Positions 33,881 to 43,247 of a DNA stretch of 64,000 nt are shown here, piece after piece. The notes beneath the pieces were generated by a model that saw nothing but the letters and a program-made list of their open reading frames with translations, was not told the origin of the DNA and did not search any database. The translations under genes and the position numbers were made by a program. The stretch comes from Flavobacteriaceae bacterium LSUCC0859 (GTDB lineage: Bacteria > Bacteroidota > Bacteroidia > Flavobacteriales > Flavobacteriaceae): NCBI GenBank assembly GCA_022239325.1, contig JAKOGP010000002.1, positions 103,506 to 167,505 of the forward strand, in the 5' to 3' direction. Position 1 is the first letter of the stretch, and each line of letters opens with the position of its first letter.

Positions 33881-35119
33881 CTATTTATCTAAGGCGTTTA
33901 CCATGCCTTGAGCCGCCAGAAACCCTGTAGTCCAAGCGCTTTGAAAATTGAATCCGCCAGTAATGGCGTCAATATTAAGAATCTCACCAGCAAAATATAA
34001 ACCCGGGAATAATTTGCTCTGTAGGTCTTTAAAGGAGACTTCTTTGAGGCTCACTCCTCCAGCTGTCACAAACTCCTCTTTAAAGGTGCTTTTCCCTGTA
34101 ACCGCTAAGCTAGCCTGAGTGAGTTGTTTTCCTAATGCAGCTAGTTGGTCTTTGGTGATATTGGCCCACTCCACGTCTTCTGAAATACCACTAAAAGCAA
34201 CTAATCTTTGCCACAATCGCTTGGGTAACTCAAAATCATAACTGCTGTAAATTTTCTTCTTGGCCTGCTTTTTCTTATGTACAAAAAGTTGCTCCAATAT
34301 GCTTGTGGGACTGTATTGTGGTAAAAAATTAATCTCTATATTAAAGTCGTAATGCGCTTCTGCCAACACCCTAGCACCCCAGGCAGAAAGCTTCAGAATA
34401 GCGGGGCCACTTAGACCCCAGTGGGTAATGAGTAGAGCACCAGAGGTCAATAAGGACTTTTTAGCAGCCTCACCTGGCAAGCGCAAACGCACCAAAGCAG
34501 GAGTGCTTAAACCAGCCAAACCTTCCAAACGCGGGTCTGAAATATGAAACGTAAACAAAGATGGAACGGCGGGTACCATCTCATGACCCAGACTAGAGAG
34601 CATGGAAAATATTTTGGAATTACTACCTGTAGCCAATAGGATTTTTTTAGCAGAAATCTCTTGATTGGCGGTATGAAGCAGCCAGGAGCCATCTGAGTTT
34701 TGAGCTAAAGCCTTGAGAGCACATTTGTCAAAAAGAGAAATTCCCAAAGATTCTCTCAGTCTAACAAAGCAATTAATAATGGCCTCAGAGCTGTTGGCCA
34801 CCGGAAACATGCGACCGTCCGACTCTATTTTTAGTGGAACCCCCTGCTGCTCAAAAAAAGCAATTACCTCTGCGGGACCGTAATGGTGAAAGGGACCTAA
34901 TAAAGCCTTTTCTCCACGGGGGTAATGGGTGCTGAGATGCTTAGGATCTAAGGCATGGTGCGTCACATTACAACGACCTCCTCCCGAAACCCGGACCTTG
35001 TCTAAACCCAAAGTTCCTCTCTCTAAAATGGCTATTTGAAGTCCCGGTTGTTTTAATGCTGCCTGAATGGCGGCAAAATAACCTGCGGCTCCCCCGCCAA
35101 CAATTGCAATATCTAACAT
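33881..35119 (-). CDS. HI0933/BaiN-type NAD(P)/FAD flavoprotein
   Basis: 412 residues. FAD-binding GGGAAG (8-13) and the HI0933-family signature VRVSGGGRCNVTH (42-54) are intact. Later segments include ILLATGSNSKIFSML, the TAGGV loop and the C-terminal GLYFAGEILNIDAITGGFNFQSAWTTG region that covers the flavin. The family (PF03486) includes many proteins of unknown substrate; BaiN-type members reduce steroid double bonds and others act on tRNA or unknown substrates. It converges with tspO, separated by 27 bp. Confidence 0.9.
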   Translation of the reverse strand: MLDIAIVGGGAAGYFAAIQAALKQPGLQIAILERGTLGLDKVRVSGGGRCNVTHHALDPKHLSTHYPRGEKALLGPFHHYGPAEVIAFFEQQGVPLKIESDGRMFPVANSSEAIINCFVRLRESLGISLFDKCALKALAQNSDGSWLLHTANQEISAKKILLATGSNSKIFSMLSSLGHEMVPAVPSLFTFHISDPRLEGLAGLSTPALVRLRLPGEAAKKSLLTSGALLITHWGLSGPAILKLSAWGARVLAEAHYDFNIEINFLPQYSPTSILEQLFVHKKKQAKKKIYSSYDFELPKRLWQRLVAFSGISEDVEWANITKDQLAALGKQLTQASLAVTGKSTFKEEFVTAGGVSLKEVSFKDLQSKLFPGLYFAGEILNIDAITGGFNFQSAWTTGFLAAQGMVNALDK

Positions 35120-35173
35120 CTAAATATATTACTTAAGCAAAGTAGTGACCCAAAGCAACAAGCCCTTACATAG

Positions 35174-35935
35174 CTAAAAACGGCGATCTGGGAAATTGGT
35201 AATAATTCCGTCTACCCCCATGGCTTTGATAGCCGCCAGATCTTGAGGACGGTTTACCGTCCAGGCAAAAACCTGGAAACCTGCCCCCTGTATGGTCTGA
35301 ACAATCTCTACACTTAAATTTTTAAAATACGCATTTATAGCAACAGCCTGTACCGATCTAGCCATTTCTACAGCCTCTAAAGGGTCTTCCTCAGTGAGCA
35401 CCGCAATGGGAATACTACTGTTTTGCAATCGGGCCTGTAACAATTGAGGCCAATCAAAACTTGAGAGCACTATATCTTCCAAGTCCCATGCTCCAGAGGC
35501 AACCAAAGGTTCTATAAGGGCTAAAACAGGAAGGGCCGTATGAGGTCCTTTTAATTCAATGTTGAGTTTGGCCTTCCCCTGTACCACCTCCAGTACCTCA
35601 GAGAGTAAAGGAATGCAATGCCCACCCTCTAAAACAATCTTAGAAAGGCTTTCCCAATCGTAGTCCACAATAGGACCTGTTCCATTGGAGAGTCTCTCCA
35701 TAGTGTCATCGTGAAACACCACCAACTCCCCACTAGCAATTTGGAAAACATCAATTTCTATCATAGGCGCCTTCAGTTCTAATGCCTTTTCTACAGAGGC
35801 TATGGTGTTTTCCATTTCATAGCCCATGGCTCCTCTGTGGGCCACAATTATTGGATTATTCATCTCTGTGTCTTTACAAGACAGGAACCCAAAAAATAAT
35901 ACAAGAAGGTAACCTGCTTTTTTAAAATACCTCAT
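35174..35935 (-). CDS. Glycerophosphodiester phosphodiesterase lipoprotein
   Basis: 253 residues from the ATG at 35935. GDPD TIM barrel: IVAHRGAMGYEMENT (His33, Arg34, Glu43, Asn44), IEIDVFQ (Glu60, Asp62), VVFHDDTM (His75) and a final MGVDGIITNFP. A lipobox FLSC gives lipidated Cys20, so it sits in the periplasm or outer membrane and hydrolyses glycerophosphodiesters. A start six codons upstream would lie inside the preceding gene; the chosen ATG comes right after its stop. It is downstream of the maltose phosphorylase gene in the same direction, probably by chance of operon order. Confidence 0.9.
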   Translation of the reverse strand: MRYFKKAGYLLVLFFGFLSCKDTEMNNPIIVAHRGAMGYEMENTIASVEKALELKAPMIEIDVFQIASGELVVFHDDTMERLSNGTGPIVDYDWESLSKIVLEGGHCIPLLSEVLEVVQGKAKLNIELKGPHTALPVLALIEPLVASGAWDLEDIVLSSFDWPQLLQARLQNSSIPIAVLTEEDPLEAVEMARSVQAVAINAYFKNLSVEIVQTIQGAGFQVFAWTVNRPQDLAAIKAMGVDGIITNFPDRRF

Positions 35936-35936
35936 A

Positions 35937-38246
35937 TTAAATTTTAATATCATAGGCTTTGGATGGACTTAAAACATGACGCTCTCCAAAAACTCTAATA
36001 GATAAATCTGTTTGGCCGTTAAGTTCAAATCTGACGACGTCCTTTTGGACAGCCACCTTTATAATTCTATTCCTAAAATTAATTTTGAAGGAATACGCCT
36101 TCCATTGTGCTGGAATTCTCGGTTCAAAAGACAACTTGTCTTCTCTCATTCTCAATCCTGCAAAGCCTTCTACAATACTCATCCAAGTGCCTGCCATGGA
36201 GGTAATGTGTAAGCCCTCTTCCACTTCTTTATTGTAGTCGTCCAAATCTAATCTGGAGGTGCGCAAATAGAATTGATACGCCTGCTCCATCCTGCCCAAC
36301 TTAGCCGCCTGAATGGCATGCACACAAGGAGACAAGGAAGACTCATGCACGGTGAGTGGTTCATAAAAATCAAAATGGCGCTCTAGGCTAGCTAGGTCAA
36401 AATGATCTTCAAAAAAATAAAAGCCCTGTAAAACGTCTGCTTGTTTAATGTAAGGAGATCTCAAAATTCTATCCCAGCTCCACTTTTGATTAATAGGCCT
36501 ATCTGATTTGTCTAATTCTCTCACAGTGGTAAGCTCTTTGTCTAAAAAGCCATCTTGCTGTAAAAAGATATCTCTAGTGAGATCTTTTGGGTAATACATA
36601 TTTTGAGCCACCTTAGCCCATTTATTTAACTCAGGATCCTTGAGTTTACACACCCCCATAATTCTGTGGTAATCCTCTGGATACCCATCTTTCACCTTTT
36701 GAATTTGAGTTAGCGCGTAGTCTATACACCAGCTGGCCAAGTAGTTGGTGTACCAGTTGTTATTTACATTGTTTTCATATTCGTTAGGCCCTGTTACTCC
36801 CAAAATCACATAGGCGTTTTTGTCCTTTGAAAAAGTAGCCCGCTGATGCCAAAATCTGGCAATACCAATGAGCACCTCTAGCCCCATTTCTGGAATGTAA
36901 GTATAGTCTCCCGTATAGCGGTAGTAATTAAAAATGGCGAAAGCAATAGCCCCATTTCTGTGAATTTCCTCAAAGGTAATCTCCCACTCGTTATGACATT
37001 CCTCCCCATTCATAGTAACCATTGGATAGAGTGCCGCACCATTAGAAAACCCTAATTTTGCTGCATTTTCAATGGCCTTATCCAACTGATTATAGCGGTA
37101 TTGCAAGAGGTTCCTAGCTACTTTTTGGTCTTTAGTTGCCATATAAAAAGGAATACAATAGGCCTCTGTGTCCCAGTAGGTACTCCCTCCGTATTTTTCT
37201 CCTGTAAAGCCCTTGGGCCCAATGTTTAAAGTGGCGTCTTTTCCTGTGTAGGTCTGATTGAGCTGAAAAATATTAAAACGAATGCCTTGCTGCGCCTTCA
37301 CATCTCCTTCTATGACAATGTCTGCCATGTCCCAAACCTGTTTCCAAGCTTTTTCTTGTGCGGCCAATAGGGCCGGAAATCCGGCCGATGCAGCCTGGTC
37401 TACCAACTCAAACGCTACCTCTTGTAAAGGCTTGTTGTGTTTTCTTTGCAAGACATATCCTGCATATTTATATGCTACTACTTCCTCGCCCGCTTTTAGA
37501 GAACACTCATACAAATGACCCACTTCCAAATCTTCCTTTATGGTTTGGCTGGGAGTTTGTCTGTCATGGGTGTTTACAAATACCTGGGTGCCTTGGTAGG
37601 TAGCTGTTTTAAAATGGGTCTTATTAGTTTGAGCTTCAATGAGTGCTTTTTCTTCTTGTGCATGTAGGGTTGTGGTCTGCCAAAAAGCGTCGTCCCAATT
37701 AGAGTCTTCATTCTTTACCCCACTGTTTAGGAAACTTTTTATTTCTAGACTTGCTGTTCCTTCGAGTACCATCACTTTGTACTCTATGGCTCCCAGAGCA
37801 TATTGGTCCATGCTCAAAAAACGGCAGCTCTCTACTCTAATTTTGGTATGGTCAGATAAAGTAGCCTCAAAATGTCTTTTTAAAAGCCCTTTTTGCATAT
37901 CTAACTCTCTGCGAAACACAGACACCTCTTTAGCGGTATACAAATCTAATTCTTGGCCGTTTACCTTAACATGAATGCCTATCCAACTTGGAGCATTGAG
38001 CACCTTGGCAAAATATTCAGGGTACCCATTTTTCCACCAACCCACTCTGGTTTTGTCTGGATAATAAACCCCTCCAATATAGCTCCCTTGAAAGCTAGGG
38101 CCAGAGTAGTATTCTTCAAAATTGGCTCTTTGGCCCATAGCGCCGTTGCCTATGCTGAATAAACTTTCTGAAGATTTAACATGTTTGGGATTAAAGCCTT
38201 CCTCTACCAGGCTCCATGCCTGAGGCTGTATATAAGATGCATTCAT
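35937..38246 (-). CDS. GH65 maltose phosphorylase
   Basis: 769 residues. Phosphorolysis of maltose to beta-glucose-1-phosphate and glucose. The catalytic acid is Glu489 in GVTGPNEYENNVNNNW; phosphate- and glucose-binding loops include GGSTYWDTEAY, HNEWEITFEEIHRNGAIAF and CVHAIQAAKLGR, which are the maltose-type loop sequences rather than trehalose or kojibiose ones. It is followed five bases upstream in transcription order by the beta-phosphoglucomutase gene, whose product uses its beta-glucose-1-phosphate. Under control of the neighbouring LacI regulator by position. Confidence 0.93.
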   Translation of the reverse strand: MNASYIQPQAWSLVEEGFNPKHVKSSESLFSIGNGAMGQRANFEEYYSGPSFQGSYIGGVYYPDKTRVGWWKNGYPEYFAKVLNAPSWIGIHVKVNGQELDLYTAKEVSVFRRELDMQKGLLKRHFEATLSDHTKIRVESCRFLSMDQYALGAIEYKVMVLEGTASLEIKSFLNSGVKNEDSNWDDAFWQTTTLHAQEEKALIEAQTNKTHFKTATYQGTQVFVNTHDRQTPSQTIKEDLEVGHLYECSLKAGEEVVAYKYAGYVLQRKHNKPLQEVAFELVDQAASAGFPALLAAQEKAWKQVWDMADIVIEGDVKAQQGIRFNIFQLNQTYTGKDATLNIGPKGFTGEKYGGSTYWDTEAYCIPFYMATKDQKVARNLLQYRYNQLDKAIENAAKLGFSNGAALYPMVTMNGEECHNEWEITFEEIHRNGAIAFAIFNYYRYTGDYTYIPEMGLEVLIGIARFWHQRATFSKDKNAYVILGVTGPNEYENNVNNNWYTNYLASWCIDYALTQIQKVKDGYPEDYHRIMGVCKLKDPELNKWAKVAQNMYYPKDLTRDIFLQQDGFLDKELTTVRELDKSDRPINQKWSWDRILRSPYIKQADVLQGFYFFEDHFDLASLERHFDFYEPLTVHESSLSPCVHAIQAAKLGRMEQAYQFYLRTSRLDLDDYNKEVEEGLHITSMAGTWMSIVEGFAGLRMREDKLSFEPRIPAQWKAYSFKINFRNRIIKVAVQKDVVRFELNGQTDLSIRVFGERHVLSPSKAYDIKI

Positions 38247-38250
38247 ATAT

Positions 38251-38901
38251 TTACTGCGATAATTCTTTAATTAAACTTAATGGGATGGCGGCCGTGGTCT
38301 CAAAACAATAGTCTGCAAGCTTTAAAATGGTGGCGTCTCCAACCCCTATGCACTGCATTCCTGCCGCTTTCGCGGCCGCCACTCCTGCCTTGGCGTCTTC
38401 AAGTACGACACAATCCTCTGGAGGCAATCCTAACTGTTGGGCAGCTTTGAGAAATACTTCCGGGTCTGGTTTGGCCTTTGAAACAGAGTTACCGTCTACT
38501 AATGTATTAAAATAAGACAATAATCCCACTTTCTCCAAAATAGGTTCTGCGTTTTTACTAGCAGAACCGAGGGCTATTAAATTGCCTTGGCGTTGGAGAA
38601 GATCCAAAATTTGTGGAATGCCTGGGAGTATTTCCTTGTCATTCATATGGGAAATCAGCGCCAAATAAGCAGTGTTTTTTTCGGAGAGCCAACGGTCTTT
38701 TTGCTCTGGAGTAGCTTTGTATTGTGCCATTTCTAGAAGTAATTCTAAAGACTTTACCCGGCTCACCCCTTTAAAATGTTCGTTATCTTGGGGGGTAAAA
38801 TCATATCCAAATTGTTGTGCTAGAGATTTCCAAGCTTCATAGTGGTATTTGGCAGTGTCTACTATAACACCGTCTAGATCAAAAATAAATCCTTTACTCA
38901 T
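38251..38901 (-). CDS. pgmB: Beta-phosphoglucomutase
   Basis: 216 residues, HAD superfamily. The nucleophile and acid/base Asp are Asp8 and Asp10 in FDLDGVIVDTAKYHYEAW, and the cap domain carries GVSRVKSLELLLE. Later motifs are LGSASKN (motif II) and VVLEDAKAGVAAAKAAGM (motif IV). It turns beta-glucose-1-phosphate from maltose phosphorylase into glucose-6-phosphate. It lies between lacI (18-bp gap) and the GH65 gene (4-bp gap), so all three genes form one operon. Confidence 0.95.
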   Translation of the reverse strand: MSKGFIFDLDGVIVDTAKYHYEAWKSLAQQFGYDFTPQDNEHFKGVSRVKSLELLLEMAQYKATPEQKDRWLSEKNTAYLALISHMNDKEILPGIPQILDLLQRQGNLIALGSASKNAEPILEKVGLLSYFNTLVDGNSVSKAKPDPEVFLKAAQQLGLPPEDCVVLEDAKAGVAAAKAAGMQCIGVGDATILKLADYCFETTAAIPLSLIKELSQ

Positions 38902-38919
38902 ATTCCTTTATCAATCTTA

Positions 38920-39936
38920 TTATTTAGTAGACTCTCTTTCCATTAGGGTGGGCTGCAATACGGTAGTACTAAATTGTTCTTCCTCTGTTTCTATCTCTAC
39001 CTTTTCTATGAGCATTTTAGCCGCTTCTTCGCCCATAATTTCTCCGTGCTGCGCAATAGAGGTTAGCGAAGGCATGGCATACTTTGAAAGTAAGCCATCT
39101 GTAAAACCAATAAATGAAATATCTTCTGGAATACGCTTGCCTTTGAGCTGAACCAAACGCATAGCGTGTATGGCAAAAATTTCATTGACACACAAAACAG
39201 CATCGACCTTTTTGTCAGAAAAAAAAGCTTCAAAAGCCTCCTCTTCTACTTCCATACTAGGTAGTTTTAAAATCAAAGATGGATCTAAAGAAATTCCATG
39301 TGATTTTAGGGCTTTTTCATAGCCCATGGCCCTAGCTTTACTCACGCTCAGGTAGTCGTCTGTGGTTACCAGTGCAATGCGCTTTTTGCCACTTTCTATA
39401 AATTTTTTAACGGCTAAAAAGGCGCCTTGCTCGTCATCTATCACTACCTTGTCGCAGGCAATTTCTGGAGTAACCCTGTCAAACATCACGAGCGGAATAC
39501 CCTGCTGTGTTACCTCTTTTATATGGTTGTAATCTTTTTTTAGTTGGGTCTCGGAGGAAAGTGACATGATAAACCCATCTATAGAACCGTTGGCCAAGAG
39601 CTCCATATTGATTACCTCTCGGTCAAAACTTTCGTTAGACACGCAAACCAATACGTTATATCCTTTGGCGTTGGCGTACTTTTCAATACCGCTTATCACC
39701 GTAGTAAAAAAATGGTGAACAATGTCTGGAATAATGACCCCGATGTTTTTAGTGCGCCTATTTTTAAGGCTTACCGCAATATTATTGGGCTTGTAATTAT
39801 ACAACTTGGCAAAAGCTTGAATTTTGTCTTTGGTGTCCCTACTGATCTCCTCACTGTTCTTTAGTGCTTTAGAAACAGTAGAAATAGAGACTTCTAACTC
39901 ACGAGCAATGTCTTTTAAAGTGATTTTTGGCTTCAC
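38920..39936 (-). CDS. LacI-family transcriptional regulator
   Basis: 338 residues. An N-terminal helix-turn-helix (about 4-25, TLKDIARELEVSISTVSKALKN) and hinge helix (PNNIAVSLKNRRT) precede a periplasmic-binding-protein-like sensor domain (IGVIIPDIVHHFF onward). The start codon is GTG. A LacI-type palindrome lies 255 bp away in the divergent gap, close to the susC promoters, so it likely represses or activates both the malP-pgmB operon and susCD. The inducer is probably a sugar; maltose or a related glucoside is inferred from its own operon. Confidence 0.92.
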   Translation of the reverse strand: MKPKITLKDIARELEVSISTVSKALKNSEEISRDTKDKIQAFAKLYNYKPNNIAVSLKNRRTKNIGVIIPDIVHHFFTTVISGIEKYANAKGYNVLVCVSNESFDREVINMELLANGSIDGFIMSLSSETQLKKDYNHIKEVTQQGIPLVMFDRVTPEIACDKVVIDDEQGAFLAVKKFIESGKKRIALVTTDDYLSVSKARAMGYEKALKSHGISLDPSLILKLPSMEVEEEAFEAFFSDKKVDAVLCVNEIFAIHAMRLVQLKGKRIPEDISFIGFTDGLLSKYAMPSLTSIAQHGEIMGEEAAKMLIEKVEIETEEEQFSTTVLQPTLMERESTK

Positions 39937-40053
39937 AACAATAAAATTTCTTGCAAGGTAAGATTCTTAGGATTTACAAGTCTATAGACCTGATAAATTT
40001 TTAGTAATAAAGTTAAATAATAGTTAAAAAAAACAAATGAAGTTTTGGTATTG

Positions 40054-40086
40054 TTGGAGTCTACAATTATTATTTTGTTATATTTG
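40054..40086 (+). promoter_or_regulatory. Distal flavobacterial promoter upstream of susC
   Basis: TTG (40054-40056), 22-bp spacer, TATATTTG (40079-40086), matching the -33/-7 consensus. Transcription would begin near 40093 and give a leader of about 210 bases, with the palindrome at 40191 inside it. Confidence 0.5.
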
Positions 40087-40155
40087 GAGAGGATTTATGT
40101 TAAAAAAACAATTGCAGTCAAATTTTTTACGAGCTTCATAATGTTGGTACCCTCA

Positions 40156-40174
40156 AATTATCAGGATGATAATT
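40156..40174. promoter_or_regulatory. Perfect 8-bp inverted repeat before susC
   Basis: AATTATCA (40156-40163), loop GGA, TGATAATT (40167-40174). It may be a second protein-binding site or an RNA hairpin. It lies 17 bases before the LacI-type operator. Confidence 0.5.
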
Positions 40175-40190
40175 AGCGGGACTTATCAAC

Positions 40191-40206
40191 ACGAAACCGT
40201 TTTCGT
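40191..40206. promoter_or_regulatory. LacI-type operator
   Basis: ACGAAACC (40191-40198) and GTTTTCGT (40199-40206) form a palindrome centred on CG with seven of eight positions symmetric. This is the typical ACGAAA-n-CG-n-TTTCGT pattern of LacI/GalR operators. It lies between the divergent lacI and susC genes. Confidence 0.75.
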
Positions 40207-40228
40207 AACAATTTATTACAGTCTTTGT

Positions 40229-40260
40229 TTGACCTTTAACACAAAATTTACATATGTTTA
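40229..40260 (+). promoter_or_regulatory. Proximal candidate promoter of susC
   Basis: TTG (40229-40231), 21-bp spacer, TATGTTTA (40253-40260), one mismatch to TAnnTTTG. The start site would be about 35 bases before the susC ATG, with the LacI-type operator about 60-75 bases upstream of it. Confidence 0.4.
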
Positions 40261-40301
40261 ACGCCTAAACTAAAATTAACTAAACTTAAAATTAATTATT
40301 T

Positions 40302-43232
40302 ATGAAAATTATGCTACTCAAAAGCTTTTTGTTGGTTGGAGCCATTATGTGCTTTGGCTTTGCAAAGGCACAGACAGTATCTGGTAATGTTTCAGACGCC
40401 AATGGTCCTTTATTAGGAGCATCTGTTGTTGTGAAAGGTACTGCCAATGGAACAACAGCAGATTTTGATGGTAATTTTACCATTAATGCTGGAAGTGGAG
40501 ACACTTTAGTTTTTTCCTATGTAGGTTACACTGCTCAGGAAGTTGTAGTTGGAAATCAAACTACTATTAACGTAGTACTAGTTGCCAACAACGAATTGGA
40601 TGAAGTAATCGTTACAGGTTATGGAGGCCAGAAAGAAAAGGAGATTACCTCTGCGGTAGTTGCCGTTAGCGAAGAAGAATTTAACCAAGGGGTTGTAAAC
40701 GACGCCGCGGGTCTTGTTCAAGGTAAGGTAGCAGGTCTTCAGATTTACAACAAAGGGGGGAACCCTAACTCTGGTGCTCAAATTCGTTTGAGAGGTCTTT
40801 CTACGGTTGGAGCGAATTCTTCTCCATTAGTAGTTATTGACGGAGTTATCGGAGCTTCTTTGGCCAACGTAGATCCAACAGACATCGCTTCTATTAACGT
40901 ACTTAAGGATGCCTCTGCAGCAGCGATCTACGGTTCTCGTGGTTCCTCTGGTGTTATCTTAGTAACTACCAAAAAGGGGGTTGCTGGTGAGACAAAGATT
41001 TCTTATAACGTACAGTACTCTAACGCGAGCAGATTAAATACGATTGATTTAATGAGCCCAGATGAATTCTTGGCTGCTGGAGGTCGTGACTTAGGTTCAC
41101 GTACAGACTGGTTAGACGAGGTAACTAGAACGGCTGCTTCTACCATTCACAACATTTCTATGGCAGGTGGAGCTGGTTCTACAAGCTACCGTGTTTCTGC
41201 TAACTACAGAGATGTAGAGGGTATTTTACAGAACAATGGCTTTACGCAAATGAATGCGCGTTTGAACTTCTCTACAAGAGCTTTAAATGACAAATTAAAA
41301 ATCGAATTCTCTTCTTCTTTCACAGATAGAGATCAGAAAAATGGTTTTAACGAGGCACTTAGATATGCTACCTTGTACAACCCTACCGCACCTGTATTTG
41401 CTGCAGATGCTCCATATGCGTTTAACGGGGAGCAATTTGGTGGGTACTTTGAAACTTTAGGATTGTTTGACTCATTCAACCCTGTTTCTATTATAAACCA
41501 AAACATCAATGAAGGTAAAAAAGTAGAATACAACTACTCTGCTAACTTCACCTATAACCTTACTGACAACTTTGACCTTCACTTCAATGCGGCCAACCAG
41601 TTGTCTAAGTACGGAAATAGATTGTATTATAGAGGTACCTCTTTATGGAATGGTGGTGCTGCATCACCTTCTAGAAAAGGATCTGCTACTTTCTATGACG
41701 ACGAGTACAGCTTCCAATTATACGAAGCATATGCTACTTGGAATAAATCTTTTGGAAACTCAAATGTTGTGTTAACAGGAGGATATTCTTACCAAAAGCA
41801 AAACTTTAACTCTCACTCTGTAACAGTAGGTGACTTCCCAAACAACGACTTTGACTACATTAATGCAATTGAGTTAGGTCAGGATTTATTAAATCAAGGT
41901 TTTGTTGGAGCGAACTCTGACATGGCGCCAGACAATGAAATTGAAGCTTACTTCTTAAGAGCGAACGTAACGATAGCTGACAACTTCTTTGTAAATGCTT
42001 CTTTGAGAAGAGAGGGATCTACTAAATTAGGAGACGGTAACAAATACGGTACCTTCCCTGCAATTGGTTTGGGTACAGACTTAAATAAATACTTAAACCT
42101 TGAAGGAGTAAACCAATTAAAAGCTCGTGTTTCTTACGGGGTAACTGGTAACTTACCTGCTGCCAATGGTCTTTCTCAAGAAGTGAGAGGATTTGCATGG
42201 GCCGGTGGTGGTACCTCTGGAGGTACAACATCTTTAGTAAGAGCTGCAAACCCAGATCTTAAATGGGAAGAAAAATCTGAAACTAACTTTGGTATTGACT
42301 TAAATACAGACAGATTAACAGCTTCCTTAGATATTTACTCTCAAACTTCTAAAGATTTTATCTTAGAAAGACAAGTAGATGCTACGGTATTTGGTTTTGA
42401 CAGAAGATGGGAAAACGCAGGTCAAGTAACTTCTAAAGGGGTAGAATTGGCTGTGAACTACGATCTAATTCAAAATGACGGTTTCACCTACAACACTGGT
42501 GTGGTTTGGTCTACCAATGAGACGGTATTAGATGAGTACGTTTCTGAGCAAGAGCGTTTTGCTAACTTGGGAGCGCCAGGTCAGAATGACACTTATGCCA
42601 TTAGAGTTAAAGTAGGAGAAGAAATTGGTCAAATTTACGCTCCAGTATGGGACGGTACAGTGACTAACGGAACTCAAAACTTCGTGGATGTTAACGGAGA
42701 TGGTGTCATTAACACCAACCAAGCTAACATGCTTAATGACGACGCAGACTATGCAGTAGTGGGTAGAGGTACTCCTGATTTTGAATTGGGATGGACCAAC
42801 CAACTTACCTTTGGTGACTGGTCTGTAAATGCTTTCTTTAGAGGAGCTTTCGGACACAGCTTAGTAAACACTTTCCGTGTATTTTACGAGCCAAGAGTAG
42901 GATCTCAGAAGTCTTATAACTACATCAATACTGAATTGGCTAATCCAGAGATTACCAATGCACAATTTAGTTCTCTATATGTTGAAAAAGCAGACTTTTT
43001 CAAGTTAGATAACTTAACTGTAGCCAGAAAATTAAACTTGAACAGTGGTGTGATTGACAATGCCACCTTATCATTAAATGTTCAAAATGCTTTTGTACTG
43101 ACTAAATATACAGGATCTGATCCAGAGCCTTCTTTATCTGACAATGGCAATGTATTAGCTCCTGGTATGGACAGAAGAAATAACTACTATTCTGCTCGTA
43201 CATTTACAGTAGGACTTAATATTAACTTTTAA
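40302..43232 (+). CDS. susC: SusC/RagA-family TonB-dependent transporter
   Basis: 976 residues. Signal peptide about 1-23 (ending FAKAQ). A CarboxypepD_reg-like domain follows (about 25-100, GNVSDANGPLLGASVVVKGT), then the TonB box region and plug (ELDEVIVTGYG, LQIYNKGGNP, PLVVIDGV, LKDASAAAIYGSRGSSGVILVTTKKG) and a 22-strand barrel to the C-terminal GLNINF. It moves ligands delivered by SusD across the outer membrane using TonB energy. The codons are strongly biased, suggesting high expression. susD follows after 15 bp, and the operator and promoters lie upstream. Substrate unknown; control by a maltose-linked LacI is only positional. Confidence 0.95.
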   Translation: MKIMLLKSFLLVGAIMCFGFAKAQTVSGNVSDANGPLLGASVVVKGTANGTTADFDGNFTINAGSGDTLVFSYVGYTAQEVVVGNQTTINVVLVANNELDEVIVTGYGGQKEKEITSAVVAVSEEEFNQGVVNDAAGLVQGKVAGLQIYNKGGNPNSGAQIRLRGLSTVGANSSPLVVIDGVIGASLANVDPTDIASINVLKDASAAAIYGSRGSSGVILVTTKKGVAGETKISYNVQYSNASRLNTIDLMSPDEFLAAGGRDLGSRTDWLDEVTRTAASTIHNISMAGGAGSTSYRVSANYRDVEGILQNNGFTQMNARLNFSTRALNDKLKIEFSSSFTDRDQKNGFNEALRYATLYNPTAPVFAADAPYAFNGEQFGGYFETLGLFDSFNPVSIINQNINEGKKVEYNYSANFTYNLTDNFDLHFNAANQLSKYGNRLYYRGTSLWNGGAASPSRKGSATFYDDEYSFQLYEAYATWNKSFGNSNVVLTGGYSYQKQNFNSHSVTVGDFPNNDFDYINAIELGQDLLNQGFVGANSDMAPDNEIEAYFLRANVTIADNFFVNASLRREGSTKLGDGNKYGTFPAIGLGTDLNKYLNLEGVNQLKARVSYGVTGNLPAANGLSQEVRGFAWAGGGTSGGTTSLVRAANPDLKWEEKSETNFGIDLNTDRLTASLDIYSQTSKDFILERQVDATVFGFDRRWENAGQVTSKGVELAVNYDLIQNDGFTYNTGVVWSTNETVLDEYVSEQERFANLGAPGQNDTYAIRVKVGEEIGQIYAPVWDGTVTNGTQNFVDVNGDGVINTNQANMLNDDADYAVVGRGTPDFELGWTNQLTFGDWSVNAFFRGAFGHSLVNTFRVFYEPRVGSQKSYNYINTELANPEITNAQFSSLYVEKADFFKLDNLTVARKLNLNSGVIDNATLSLNVQNAFVLTKYTGSDPEPSLSDNGNVLAPGMDRRNNYYSARTFTVGLNINF

Positions 43233-43247
43233 AAAATAAAAAATTAT

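Noticed and set aside
39980-39989. GTCTATAGAC palindrome near the lacI start
   Set aside because: Perfect but only 10 bp and without a partner site; chance occurrence in AT-rich DNA is likely.
40097-40141. 14-codon frame with GGAGAGG just before its ATG in the susC leader
   Set aside because: Too short to support, and the predicted transcription start of the distal promoter falls so close that the GGAGAGG would not be in the RNA.
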